DNA from: Candidatus Solirubrobacter pratensis
GTDB lineage: Bacteria > Actinomycetota > Thermoleophilia > Solirubrobacterales > Solirubrobacteraceae
Assembly (NCBI RefSeq): GCF_000425945.1
Contig: NZ_AUEK01000017.1
Location: 38,682 to 102,681, forward strand
Reading direction: 5' to 3'
DNA: 64,000 bases
Part shown: piece by piece, positions 8,943 through 18,128 of the stretch
Layout: every line of letters begins with the position of its first letter
Numbering within the stretch: the first letter of the stretch is position 1
Position numbers and translations under genes: made by a program
Notes under the pieces: generated by a model
The model's database searches: none
What the model was told of the DNA's origin: nothing
Seen by the model: the letters and a program-made list of their open reading frames with translations, nothing else

Positions 8943-10100
8943 CTAGTAGGTGCGTGGCATACCGAGGACGTGTTGTCCGACATACGCCTGCACGAGGTGA
9001 TTGGAGATCGGCGCGACCTGGTAGAGCCGTGTCTCGCGGAACTTGCGCTCGATGTCGTACTCATGCGCGAAGCCGAAGCCCCCGTGCGTGTCGAGGCACG
9101 CGTTGGCCGCCTGCCAAGAGGCCTCGGCAGCGAGGTACTTCGCCATGTTGGCCTCGGGGCCGCACGGCCGGCCCTGCTCGTATAGCCGGCACGCCTTCCA
9201 GCGCATCAGGCTCGCCGCCTCGATCGCCATGTGCGCCTTCGCGATCGGGAACTGCACCCCCTGGTTGGCGCCGATCGGCCTCCCGAAGACGTGCCGCTCG
9301 CTCGCGTAGGCACACGCGCGATCCGTGAAGAAGCGCCCGTCGCCGACGCACTCGCCGGCGATCAGGATGCGCTCGGCGTTCATGCCGTCGAGGATGTAGC
9401 GGAACCCTCTCCCCTCCTCGCCGACGAGCGCGTCGGCGGGGAGCTCGAGATCGTCGAAGAAGACCTCGGTGGTGGCGTGGTTCATCAGGGTCCGGATCGG
9501 CTTGATCGTCAGGCTCTCGCCGCGTTCGCGCATGTCGACGATGAAGACCGACAGCCCGTCGGCCGGCTTGGCGACCTCCGAGAGCGCCTTGGTGCGCGCC
9601 AGCAGGATCATCAGGTCGCTGTGCTGGGCTCGCGACGTCCACACCTTCTGGCCGTTGACGACGTAGCCGTCGCCGGTCCGCTTCGCGCGCGTCTGGATCC
9701 GCGTCGTATCCGAGCCGACGGTCGGCTCGGTCACCGCGAACGCCTGCAGCCGGAGCTCGCCGGCGGCGATCGGGGGCAGCCAGCGCCGCTTCTGCTCGGG
9801 GCTGCCGTGGCGCAGCAGCGTGCCCATGACGTACATCTGCGCGTGGCAGGCGCCCGGGTTCCCGCCACTGGCGCTGATCTCCTCGAGGATCACGCTCGCC
9901 GCGCTCAGCGGCAGGCCCGAGCCGCCGAACTGCTCGGGGATCAGCGCCGAGAGCCAGCCGTGCTCGGTCAGGCTGCGCACGAACTCCTCGGGATAGCGGT
10001 CGGGCTCCAGATCTCGCCAGTACGAGCCGGCGAAGCGGTCGCACAACTGGCGGATCGCGGTCCGTATGTCCTGGAGCTCCTCGGAGAGCTCGAAATCCAT
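8943..10100 (-). CDS. Acyl-CoA dehydrogenase family protein
   Basis: 385 residues. ACAD features: LIPEQFGGSGLPLSAASVILEEI, AFAVTEPTVGSDTTRIQTRA (FAD and acyl-CoA contacts), YVVNGQKVWTSRAQHSD, AERILIAGECVG and the terminal ANACLDTHGGFGFAHEYDIERKF split region. ATG 10100 is preferred to ATG 10112 because GGAGGGG precedes it at proper spacing. The catalytic base cannot be fixed with certainty from sequence alone. Divergent from the CoA-transferase gene; the two would activate and desaturate one acid (inference). Confidence 0.88.
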   Translation of the reverse strand: MDFELSEELQDIRTAIRQLCDRFAGSYWRDLEPDRYPEEFVRSLTEHGWLSALIPEQFGGSGLPLSAASVILEEISASGGNPGACHAQMYVMGTLLRHGSPEQKRRWLPPIAAGELRLQAFAVTEPTVGSDTTRIQTRAKRTGDGYVVNGQKVWTSRAQHSDLMILLARTKALSEVAKPADGLSVFIVDMRERGESLTIKPIRTLMNHATTEVFFDDLELPADALVGEEGRGFRYILDGMNAERILIAGECVGDGRFFTDRACAYASERHVFGRPIGANQGVQFPIAKAHMAIEAASLMRWKACRLYEQGRPCGPEANMAKYLAAEASWQAANACLDTHGGFGFAHEYDIERKFRETRLYQVAPISNHLVQAYVGQHVLGMPRTY

Positions 10101-10142
10101 CAGCCCCTCCATTCAGTCGGCCGCCGAAGGCTACTCAATGGC

Positions 10143-10155
10143 CTGAAGTCAGACA
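10143..10155 (-). promoter_or_regulatory. Candidate GntR/FCD operator, copy C
   Basis: Reads TGTCTGACTTCAG on the minus strand, in the 82-bp divergent gap between the acyl-CoA dehydrogenase and CoA-transferase starts. It could control both directions. Twelve of 13 bases match copy A. Confidence 0.55.
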
Positions 10156-10182
10156 TTGGCAGGCTCGGGTATCTTCGGCTCC

Positions 10183-11397
10183 ATGCCCGACGGCCATGAT
10201 GCCCGCGCGCTGGCGGACGTCCGCGTGATCGCGGTGGAGCAGTTCGGCGCCGGCCCGTGGGCGACGCTGCAGCTCGCCGACCTCGGCGCCGAGGTGATCA
10301 AGGTCGAGGATCCGGCGACCGGCGGTGACGTCGCCCGCTACGTCCCGCCGTACTCCGACGGCGAGGACTCGCTGTACTTCGAGAGCTTCAACCGCGGCAA
10401 GCGCAGCGTCTCACTCGACCTCCGGACGGACGCCGGGCGCGCGGTCTTCGAGCGGCTGGTGCGAGAGTCCGACGCCGTGTTCTGCAACCTGCGCGGCGAC
10501 CAGCCCGAGCGTCTCGGCCTCACCTATGACGCGCTGAAGCACGTCAACCCTCGGATCGTCTGCTGCGCCCTGACCGGCTTCGGGCGGACCGGTCCGCGCG
10601 CGGCCGAGCCGGCCTATGACTATGTGCTGCAGGCGATGGCCGGCTGGATGAGCCTCACCGGCGAGCCCGACGGGCCACCGCTGAAGTCAGGGCTGTCGCT
10701 CGTGGACTTCGCCGGCGGCTACGTGGCCGCGCTGGCGCTGCTGGCCGGCGTCTGGCGCGCGCGCCGCGACGGCGCCGGCTGCGACTGCGACACGTCGCTG
10801 TTCGAGACGGCGCTCTCGCTGCTGGCGTACGTCGGGACGTGGGCGGCGAGCCGGGGTCACGTCGCCGCGCGGCTGCCCGAGTCGGCGCATCCGTCGATCG
10901 TCCCGTTCCAGGCGTTCGAGACCGCGGACGGCTGGATCACGGTCGCGTGCGCGAAGCCGAAGTTCTGGCTCGCGCTGTGTCGCGCCCTCGACCGGCCGGA
11001 CCTCGCGGGCGATCCGCGTCTGACGTCCTTCGACGGCCGCTTCGAGCACCGCGGCGAGCTGCTCGCGCAGCTGCGACCGCTGTTCCGGGAGCACCCGAGC
11101 GCCGATCTCCTCGCGCGCCTGGCGGCCGCCGGCGTGCCGTGCGGGCCCGTCAACGACGTGCGGTCCGCGCTGGAGGACCCGCAGGCGCAGGCGCGCGACG
11201 CGGTCATCGCCTACGACCATCCGCGCCTCGGCACCGTGCGCCAGGTGGCGACACCGCTACGGCTCGACGGGCCGCCTCCGGAGTATCGCCGCGCGCCGTC
11301 GCGCGGCGAGGACATGCAACCGCTGCTGACCGGACTGTGCGGGTACACCGCGGCGGAGGTCGAGCAACTGCGCGCATCCGGAGCGTTCGGACGTTGA
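10183..11397 (+). CDS. Class III CoA-transferase (CaiB/BaiF family)
   Basis: 404 residues from ATG 10183. Family III features: VEQFGAGPWATLQLADLGAEVIKVE at the N-terminus with the cofactor-facing residues, FNRGKRSVSLDL, YDYVLQAMAGWMSLTGEPDG with the Asp after helix, and GPVNDVRSALEDPQ in the C-terminal domain. The expected catalytic Asp lies in the AYDYVLQ block. These enzymes move CoA from acyl-CoA to a carboxylic acid. A candidate GntR site lies 28 nt before the start. It probably activates the acid acted on by the adjacent dehydrogenase. Confidence 0.88.
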   Translation: MPDGHDARALADVRVIAVEQFGAGPWATLQLADLGAEVIKVEDPATGGDVARYVPPYSDGEDSLYFESFNRGKRSVSLDLRTDAGRAVFERLVRESDAVFCNLRGDQPERLGLTYDALKHVNPRIVCCALTGFGRTGPRAAEPAYDYVLQAMAGWMSLTGEPDGPPLKSGLSLVDFAGGYVAALALLAGVWRARRDGAGCDCDTSLFETALSLLAYVGTWAASRGHVAARLPESAHPSIVPFQAFETADGWITVACAKPKFWLALCRALDRPDLAGDPRLTSFDGRFEHRGELLAQLRPLFREHPSADLLARLAAAGVPCGPVNDVRSALEDPQAQARDAVIAYDHPRLGTVRQVATPLRLDGPPPEYRRAPSRGEDMQPLLTGLCGYTAAEVEQLRASGAFGR

Positions 11398-11512
11398 GCG
11401 CCGCACTCGAGTACTTCTCCGAACCGGATGGCGACGAACGTGCCCTGATCGACGGCAGCGGCGACCTGCTGCGCCTTCCGCCGCCCCCGACTCGGGTCCG
11501 GGAGGTCAGCTC
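11394..11512 (+). other. Short coding-like segment overlapping the CoA-transferase stop
   Basis: A TTG codon overlaps the stop of the CoA-transferase gene (TTGA) and opens a frame reading LSAALEYFSEPDGDER and RLPPPPTRVREV before it runs into the convergent cupin gene. It looks like the 5' remnant of a coupled gene that lost its body. The original family is not recognisable, and chance is possible. Confidence 0.2.
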
Positions 11513-11811
11513 GCCGGCAACTCGAGGATGCCGGCGCGCGGCGGCGTAAAGACGTCGAGGGCGTTGCAGCCTTCAGGGCCCGCAGCGCCGCCGTGCTCCA
11601 CGTGGGGCGGGATCACGACGCAGTCCCCGGCGTGCATCACCCTCGTCTCGCCGCCGGCGGTGAAGGTGAGCTCCCCCGAGAGAGCGATCGCGATCTGCTG
11701 CTCGACGTGATGGTGCATCGGGGCGACGGCGCCCGGCTGGAAGGAGCAAGGATCCCGCGTCCGTCCTCGATTTCTCGCCGCCGTGCTGCAGACGGCCGCT
11801 GGCGGGATCAC
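11506..11811 (-). CDS. Small cupin-domain protein
   Basis: 101 residues from a GTG at 11811. A single beta-barrel cupin is visible: motif 1 FQPGAVAPMHHHVEQQIAIALSG with the His/Glu metal ligands, then motif 2 AGDCVVIPPHVEHGG. The first 20 residues are not cupin-like, so the true N-terminus may be truncated or the start may be internal. It ends LDVFTPPRAGILELPAS. Role unknown; small cupins often bind a metal and a small carboxylate. It lies between the catabolic island and the GH92 gene with no clear operon partner. Confidence 0.65.
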   Translation of the reverse strand: MIPPAAVCSTAARNRGRTRDPCSFQPGAVAPMHHHVEQQIAIALSGELTFTAGGETRVMHAGDCVVIPPHVEHGGAAGPEGCNALDVFTPPRAGILELPAS

Positions 11812-11842
11812 GGCCGCCGTCGCGGCCGCGATCCCCGATGCG

Positions 11843-14800
11843 TTACGGGTTGGTGGTGGCCAGGGTGAACGTGAGCGTGCGGCTGTAGGAGCCGGTCCTC
11901 AGCGCGTCGCCGGCTCCGATGTGCTGCGTGAACGCGATCGCGGACGTCCCGTTTGAGACCGGGCCGGTCCACGCGGACGGCGTCATCGAGACCTGCAGCG
12001 CGTCGGGCAGCGCGAAGCTGCCGTCGGTCAGGTGGCCGGGATCTGAGACGCTGAGCGTCGCGTCCGCGGCGGTGCTCGTGACGGTCGCCGTAGTCGCCGC
12101 GCTGTAGGTCTGCTCGACTCCCGGCGTGAACGCGCCAAAGGACGCCGGCGCGCCGAGCGTGAGCGCGAGCGTGGCGGGGACGTCTCCGCCGACCGTCGTG
12201 CCGGCGCCGGTCTCGGTCGCGGTGATCGCGACCCTCTGCGGCTCGACCGCGTCGGCCGGCAGCGACGCCGCGGACGCCGAGACGTGGTAGTTCCCGGTGG
12301 CCAGCTGGTGGGGCACGTCGACGGCGCCCGAGATCTCGCCGAGCGCGTTCGCCTCCAGGACGGACGTGGCGGACGGCGTCGAGTCGAGTGAGATCGTGAC
12401 CGGCTCGCCTGCGGCGAAGCCGGACCCGGTCACGGCGATCTTTCCGCCGGCGTTGACCCGGTCGTCGGCTTGGATGGCCGGGGAATCTCCCGCGACCTCG
12501 AAGACCCGCTGGCCGGTCCCGGCCGTCGGGAACGTGATCGAGGTGACCTTCCAGCCCTTCGGAGCCACGTACGGCTTCGTCGCGAACACGTAGGCGCCCG
12601 GATCGTTGGCCGTCTCGGTCGCGAGACGGTGGGGCATCCACGCCACGACGGTGTTGTCGTACTGCGGCTGGAGCGTGCCGTTCTGGACGTTGCCGACGGT
12701 GGAGGGCAGGACCCAGTTGGAGAACGCGACCGGATAGGTCACCGTGTCGACCTTGTCGCCGTCGGTGATCTGCAGCGACGCCTGGATCGTCGTGCTGCCG
12801 GTGTAGGACGCGCCCACGAGCGAGAAGCTCGCGCTGGGACGCTCGAGCGTGATGGTCTGGTTCGCGGCGGGCTGGGAGGCCTCGGCGAACCCGACGGGTG
12901 CCGTCGGCCAGATGACCGTCAGCGGCACGTCGCCGGCGGTGAAGTGCTTGACCGCCCCGGGTGCCAGGCCCACGGAGGCCAGCTGCTTACGGTCGTAGGT
13001 GTTGGTGGTCGTGTTGTCGCCCATGTTCGTACCGTTGCCACCGGACCAGGTCACGCCGCTGCCGCCGTCGAACGAGCCCTTGAGCGCGTCGTAGGAGGCA
13101 GTGCCGGTGACCGTCCTTGCGGCCTCCAGCGATCCGGGCTTGGCCACCCGGAGGATGGCCTTCTCCGAGGTCGACGCCCCGCCGGATGTGAGCTTGACGG
13201 TCGCCTCGTAGTAGCCCGAGGCGAGGTACGGGTCGACGGTGAACGACAGCGGGACGTGGGCTCGTCCGTTGGCGTCGAAGGACTGCGACGGAACCTTCGC
13301 CGCGACGATGCCCGGGTTCGAGGTGGTCACCGCGACGTCGAAGCCGTCGGAGGTCGAGCCGATCCGCTGGACGTCCAACTGCGCGGTGCCGGTTGCGCCC
13401 GGCTGCAGCACGACCGCCCCAGAGGTCGGGGAGCCGACGGTGCTGACGTTGAGCGCGGCCGGCTTGGAGCCGTCCTTCCACGACGGCGGCAGGTCGGCGT
13501 CGGCGGTGCCCCAGGTGTTCGGCTGCGAGCCCAGGGTCACGTCGATCATGGTGTCCTTGGAGAGGGTCCGCCAGTCCAACCACGACTTCGAAGTGGAGGC
13601 TCCGTTGATCGCGACCTGGTTGATGTACTTGTGGCCGTCGGGCGCCTGGTAGTTGCGGTTGGTCTGGGCGCCCTCGGCGTTGATGGTCAGCGAGTGGCCG
13701 TTTCCGAGGTGGACGACGGACTTGTCGAACATCGGGGCGTTGAAGGTCACGACCGACGAGCCAGAGCTCTCGGGGTACAGGCCGAGCGCTGCCCAGACGT
13801 AGAAGTTGGCCAGGGCGCCGAGGTCGTCGTTGCCCGGCTCAGAACCCGAGGGCTGGTAGCCGAACAGGCTCTGCGTGATCTGGTCGACCACCTCGGTCGT
13901 CCGGTCCGGACGGCCGAGATAGTTGAAGATCCACGGTACGCCGAAGTCCGGCTCGTTGTCGAGGTTCATGTAGGGAACGCCGACGCTCGCTCCTTGCACC
14001 AGGCCCTTCGAGAGGAACGTGTTCAGTCGCTGGACTGCCGCGTCCTTGCCGCCCATCGCCGTGATCAGGCCCGCGAGGTCGTCCGGGACCATCCAGACGT
14101 ACTGCTCGGCGTTGCCCTCCTCGAAGCCCTGCTGGCCGAGGTCGTAGACGTTGCCGCGATAGCCGAACGAGGCCGGATACTGCTGGTTCGGGTCGGCGTT
14201 GTCGGGATAGCGCCCGTTGATGTCGCGCGGCTGGATGCCGTTCGCCGTCGGGTTCCACAGGTTCTGCCAGTACTGGGCGCGATCGAAGAACTGGTTGGCG
14301 ATGTCCGTCCGCCCCCGTTCCGCGGCGAGCGTGGCAACGGAGAAGTCGTCGATCGAGTACTCGAGCGTGTAGGACGCGCCGGTGACCATGTGGTCTTCCT
14401 GGAAGGGCCGCACCTGGGGCGCGTACTTGAACACGTTGTAATAGTCCGCGCCGGGCCGTTGCATGACGGGCAGCCGGACGTTGAGCATCCCGTTCGTGCC
14501 GCCGGCTCCGGTGTTGGTTCCGCCCGTGAACGTGCCCGCCTTGTCGCCGACGATGTTGTCGACCATGACGTCGAGCGCCTTGTCGACGTCCCAGTCGCGG
14601 GCGCCGAACTCCCAAGTGGACGCCAGAAGGGGACCGACGCTGTCGCCGTTCATCTGGTCGGTCGAGCTGTTGGCGACCGTCCACCGTGGGAAGGATCCCA
14701 TCTGGCCGGCGGCGTTGACCAGGGACTGCGCCACGTCGGACGCGACGTCCGGGAACAGTGCCGACTGGAAGGCCACCAGGTTCCGGTAGGTGTCCCAGTC

Positions 14801-16048
14801 GGAGAACATCGAGTACTGGACCCTCGTCCGTCCGCCGGCGCCCGGAGACTCAGAGACGTTATGGACCTTAGGTGTGCTCTCGAACCCGAGATAGTCGCCG
14901 TTGACGTCGCTGAAGGTGGCCGGATGGGTGAGCGAGTGGTAGAGCCCCGTGTAGAAGGTGCTCAAGTAGTCGCTCGACTGCCCCTCGGCCGGAGTGGAGA
15001 CCTGGACCTTGCTCAGGTCGGCGTTCCAGGCAGCGACGTTCGCCTGCCGCACGTCGTCGAAGCTGCGCGTGTTGGGCAGCTCGGTGTCGAGGTTGAGCTG
15101 GGCGTTCGCCGCCGACGTGTACGAGACCGCCATGCGGGCGGTGATCGTCTGGGTGCCGTCGGGGAAGGTGAAGTAGCCGCCGGTCTGGGTGTTCGAGCTC
15201 GTCGACACGTGCGTGCGTCCCGCCTGCGCCGCCTGGCCGTTGACCCACGTGCCGAAGTCCGCCCACGGCTGCTCGAAGCGCAGCGCGTAGTAGATGTTGT
15301 GCTGCTCGCCCTTGCGGCAGAAGTTGCCCACCAGGGCACGGCCCGTGACGACGCCGGTCGCGGGATCGATGGTGAGCTCGGAGTTATAGGAGGACGTCGA
15401 CCAGGCGGTCTGGTTCGTGCGCAGGAAGACCTTGGGCCGCGGCGTGTCCGCGGGGAAGGTGAACCGCGCGATGCCGCCGCGCGTCGAGGCGCTCAGCTCG
15501 CTGGTGATCAACCGTCCGGCGGCGGTCGTCCCGCTCATCGTCGAGGTGTCCCGAGCGGTGACCTTGTAGTAGCCCGCCTCACCGGTCTCCGGGTACGTCG
15601 TACGGCTCAACGCGAGCTTCTGGGCCCACGGAGCGGCCGTATTGCTCGTGGCGGTGAGGTTGTCGTAGCTGGTCGGGAGAAGGGGAAAGTCGCCGCCCAT
15701 GCCGCAGCCCTGCGAGGCGTGGGTCGCGCCGAAGCCGATCAGGTAGTTCTGGTTGTACTTGTAGCCGGCGCCGGTCGGGCCGGTCGTGCTCTGGACGTTG
15801 CCGCCGCTCGCCGTGTCGGGCGAGAACTGGACCATGCCGAAGGGCATCGCCGGCCCGGGGAATGAGTTGGTCGCGCCCTGCGTGCCCGCCAGCGTGTGAA
15901 CGTACTGGGCCGGGTCGGTGACGAGGGAGCCGGCCGCCATCGCCGACGGCATCTCGACGACGGCGGGAGCAGCGAGTATCACCGCCGCGATGCTCGAGAC
16001 GACCAGGCGCCTCGTACACCCTTTCCTCCGTGAACTGGCAGACGTCAT
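11843..16048 (-). CDS. Secreted GH92 family glycosidase (alpha-mannosidase type)
   Basis: 1401 residues. ATG 16048 follows a GAGGAGAG site; the first 38 residues are a Sec signal peptide (RRLVVSSIAAVILAAPAVV, cleavage near AMAAG). GH92 blocks follow: VHTLAGTQGATNSFPGPAMPFGMVQ, SQGCGMGGDFPLLP, YSMFSDWDTYRNLVAFQ, GNAEQYVWMVPDDL and the catalytic GNDDLGALANFYVWAALGLYP. GH92 enzymes are calcium-dependent exo-mannosidases. After about residue 800 come beta-sandwich accessory domains, ending in a domain (GAPASFGAFTPGVEQTYSA to LRTGSYSRTLTFTLATT) recurring in actinobacterial exported proteins. A LacI-type palindrome lies 132 bp upstream. Confidence 0.9.
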   Translation of the reverse strand: MTSASSRRKGCTRRLVVSSIAAVILAAPAVVEMPSAMAAGSLVTDPAQYVHTLAGTQGATNSFPGPAMPFGMVQFSPDTASGGNVQSTTGPTGAGYKYNQNYLIGFGATHASQGCGMGGDFPLLPTSYDNLTATSNTAAPWAQKLALSRTTYPETGEAGYYKVTARDTSTMSGTTAAGRLITSELSASTRGGIARFTFPADTPRPKVFLRTNQTAWSTSSYNSELTIDPATGVVTGRALVGNFCRKGEQHNIYYALRFEQPWADFGTWVNGQAAQAGRTHVSTSSNTQTGGYFTFPDGTQTITARMAVSYTSAANAQLNLDTELPNTRSFDDVRQANVAAWNADLSKVQVSTPAEGQSSDYLSTFYTGLYHSLTHPATFSDVNGDYLGFESTPKVHNVSESPGAGGRTRVQYSMFSDWDTYRNLVAFQSALFPDVASDVAQSLVNAAGQMGSFPRWTVANSSTDQMNGDSVGPLLASTWEFGARDWDVDKALDVMVDNIVGDKAGTFTGGTNTGAGGTNGMLNVRLPVMQRPGADYYNVFKYAPQVRPFQEDHMVTGASYTLEYSIDDFSVATLAAERGRTDIANQFFDRAQYWQNLWNPTANGIQPRDINGRYPDNADPNQQYPASFGYRGNVYDLGQQGFEEGNAEQYVWMVPDDLAGLITAMGGKDAAVQRLNTFLSKGLVQGASVGVPYMNLDNEPDFGVPWIFNYLGRPDRTTEVVDQITQSLFGYQPSGSEPGNDDLGALANFYVWAALGLYPESSGSSVVTFNAPMFDKSVVHLGNGHSLTINAEGAQTNRNYQAPDGHKYINQVAINGASTSKSWLDWRTLSKDTMIDVTLGSQPNTWGTADADLPPSWKDGSKPAALNVSTVGSPTSGAVVLQPGATGTAQLDVQRIGSTSDGFDVAVTTSNPGIVAAKVPSQSFDANGRAHVPLSFTVDPYLASGYYEATVKLTSGGASTSEKAILRVAKPGSLEAARTVTGTASYDALKGSFDGGSGVTWSGGNGTNMGDNTTTNTYDRKQLASVGLAPGAVKHFTAGDVPLTVIWPTAPVGFAEASQPAANQTITLERPSASFSLVGASYTGSTTIQASLQITDGDKVDTVTYPVAFSNWVLPSTVGNVQNGTLQPQYDNTVVAWMPHRLATETANDPGAYVFATKPYVAPKGWKVTSITFPTAGTGQRVFEVAGDSPAIQADDRVNAGGKIAVTGSGFAAGEPVTISLDSTPSATSVLEANALGEISGAVDVPHQLATGNYHVSASAASLPADAVEPQRVAITATETGAGTTVGGDVPATLALTLGAPASFGAFTPGVEQTYSAATTATVTSTAADATLSVSDPGHLTDGSFALPDALQVSMTPSAWTGPVSNGTSAIAFTQHIGAGDALRTGSYSRTLTFTLATTNP

Positions 16049-16179
16049 CGTCCCAATCTCTCCTCTCGTTGGGTGCAGCGCCCAGAAACGTGGGCGAATG
16101 GAGCTCTGACCGCATCTCACTCGGACGGGAGCAATGCGATCCGTACGACGGTCGTCGCTGTCACGACTGTAGAGCCCTC

Positions 16180-16193
16180 TGACAACGTTGTCA
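16180..16193. promoter_or_regulatory. LacI/GalR-type operator palindrome upstream of GH92 gene
   Basis: TGACAACGTTGTCA is a perfect 14-bp palindrome with the central CG typical of LacI-family operators in actinobacterial sugar regulons. It is 132 bp upstream of the GH92 start. No LacI-family gene is in the window, so the regulator would be encoded elsewhere. Confidence 0.6.
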
Positions 16194-16268
16194 TGCGAGC
16201 CATTTTTGAGGATACTCAACGAACGACGGCTCCGCAAGGGTTACGCTCACTTCCACATCTCACCAAGC

Positions 16269-16460
16269 TCACACTCGCCGTCGTACGCGACGGCGGCGTC
16301 GACCGCTCCGTTGCGGGCCACGCGTTGCGTGCGATGAGCTGCCGTCGCCGCCCACCACGGCGATGCCCTCGACCGCGCTGTCCTCGATCGAGTTCTCCAC
16401 GACGCGGTTCTCGTGCCTGCCGACGTCGACGATCACGCCGCCGGCCTTGAGAACGCACAC
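16269..16460 (-). pseudogene. Possible remnant of a right-handed beta-helix protein
   Basis: On the minus strand a stretch reads GGVIVDVGRHENRVVENS followed by IEDSAVEGIAVVGG, which has the short repeated beta-strand rhythm of NosD/pectate-lyase-like beta-helices. It has no credible start and is followed by arginine-rich out-of-frame sequence. The neighbouring 16461-16755 stretch has a minus-strand frame (VHVRWYIAQDAPEMVRREL) that I do not recognise. I read this 700-bp zone as decayed DNA. Confidence 0.3.
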
Positions 16461-16755
16461 GTTCGCCCGGCCTTCGGGCGCTAAGGAGCGTCGGGCCGCG
16501 GGACGCGCGCCGGCGAGCGGTTGGGCGGGGGCGTCACGGTGACGGCTCGAGCGTCGCTTGGCGCCTGGATTTGCAGGAGCTTGCGGTTAGCGGGTGTCGC
16601 GTCGAGCACCTTGAAGATCACGAAGTCGGTCCGCTGGAGCCCACCATCAGGCCGGCGCAGCTCGCGCCTGACCATCTCGGGCGCGTCTTGCGCGATGTAC
16701 CAGCGCACGTGGACGTCGGCTCCAGGGAGCTCGAGCTGCACCCGGCCCGCACGGG

Positions 16756-17265
16756 CCGCCGGCCACACCGGGCAAGATCAATCTCACCGACCCCGACTCG
16801 CGCAATGTCACGACGCCGCGCGGCTAGGTGCAGGGCTACAACGCCCAGGCGGTCTGCACTCAAAACCAGATCGTGATCGCCGCCGAAGTCACGGCCGGCT
16901 CACCAGACTTCGGGCACCTCGCGCCAATGATCACGGCCGCCGAAACCGAGCTCACTGCGGCCGGCATCACTGAGCCTTTGGAGATCGTGCTCGCCGACGC
17001 CGGCTATTGGCATCAGGTGCAGATCGAGCAGCTCACCGGTCGCGGAACGGTCGTCTTGATCCCGCCTGATGCCGGCAAACGCCAGGGCACTCGTCCGGGC
17101 TGGGACGGCGGTCTTTACGACTTCATGCGGCGCGTGCTCGCGACCGATCGCGGCGGCGGGCTCTACGCCCAACGCAAAGGCATGATCGAGCCGATCTTCG
17201 CCGACAGCCACCGCGACACGCGGCAGCGATGCCGACTGATCAGCGGGCTGCCTGTCTCGCATTGA
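16756..17265 (+). pseudogene. Transposase remnant (IS1182/IS5-type DDE), with internal stop
   Basis: The frame reads KINLTDPDSRNVTTPRG, a TAG stop, then VQGYNAQAVCTQNQIVIAAEVTAGSPDFGHLAPM and LADAGYWHQVQIEQL. This is the central DDE domain of IS1182-like transposases; in intact relatives the stop position is normally Trp, so TGG to TAG would explain it. The 3' end (YAQRKGMIEPIFADSH) stops short of the usual C-terminal region. The N-terminal DNA-binding half is absent. Clearly inactive. Confidence 0.75.
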
Positions 17266-17425
17266 AGGCGAGCGCCCGAACGCCATGGCCGCTGCATCCA
17301 GGCGAAGCAGCATTTTCGTGCTGCCGCCGCTTCGCGTCGGCGATCGACAAGTCGGCGGCCAGCGATGAGTTTTCGATGTGGGCCGAGTCCGATGCGTATG
17401 ACCCCAACCGGAGATGAGGAGAACG

Positions 17426-18079
17426 ATGACCATCGTCATCACCGCCTTTGAGCTGTCGCCCGATGGCGGCATGGGCCTGGCGCGCGATACACGCGTTCGC
17501 TGGGCGCTGGAAGAGGTGGGCCGACCGTACGAGGTGCGCCTCGTCTCGTTGCAGGCCAAGAATGAACCCGCGCACCTGCGCCTTCATCCGTTCGGCCTGA
17601 TTCCGACCTATGAGGAAGGCGATCTTGCCCTGTTCGAGACAGGCGCGATCATCTTTCACATCGCCGAGCACCATGCGGGCCTGTTCCCGGACGATGCCAA
17701 TGCGCGGGCGCGGGCCATCACCTGGATGTTCGCCGCGCTCAACACCGTGGAGCCGCCGATCCTCGATCTCGTGACCGCCAGGTTCGCGGAGGGCGACAAG
17801 CCCTGGGCCGAAGAGCGCCTGCCGCTGGTCAAGGACCGTATTCGCGATCGACTGGTCCAGCTTTCTGCCCGCTTGGGTGATGCCGACTGGCTCGACGGGG
17901 CGTTCAGCGCGGGCGATCTGATGATGGTGTCGGTGCTGCTGAGGCTGCGACCTTCGGGCCTTCTGGACGAGTTTCCGAAGCTGGCCGCCTATGTTGCCCG
18001 CGGCGAAGCGCGCCCCGCGTACGAACGGGCTTTCGCCGCCCAATGGGCGATCAACGCCGGGAATCCGCAAGCTGGCTGA
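17426..18079 (+). CDS. Glutathione S-transferase family protein
   Basis: 217 residues with GAGGAG 4 nt before ATG 17426. The N-terminal thioredoxin-like domain has VRWALEEVGRPYEVRLV, HPFGLIPTYEEGDLALFETGAIIFHIAEHH (cis-Pro and the Glu/Thr glutathione-contact region), and the C-terminal domain has DWLDGAFSAGDLMMVSVLLRL. It lies between a transposase remnant and a tyrosine recombinase remnant. Glutathione is uncommon in Actinobacteria, so horizontal origin, probably from a proteobacterium, is likely but unproven. No neighbouring gene explains its substrate. Confidence 0.85.
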   Translation: MTIVITAFELSPDGGMGLARDTRVRWALEEVGRPYEVRLVSLQAKNEPAHLRLHPFGLIPTYEEGDLALFETGAIIFHIAEHHAGLFPDDANARARAITWMFAALNTVEPPILDLVTARFAEGDKPWAEERLPLVKDRIRDRLVQLSARLGDADWLDGAFSAGDLMMVSVLLRLRPSGLLDEFPKLAAYVARGEARPAYERAFAAQWAINAGNPQAG

Positions 18080-18128
18080 CGAAGTTCTGCATCGGTCGCC
18101 TTTGCGCGATCAGCAATCCCGGCGCTCG

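Noticed and set aside
12470..15865. A 1131-codon open frame on the plus strand opposite the GH92 gene
   Set aside because: Arg/Asp/Val-rich composition typical of the antisense of a high-GC gene; the minus strand encodes a complete GH92 enzyme with catalytic motifs and signal peptide.
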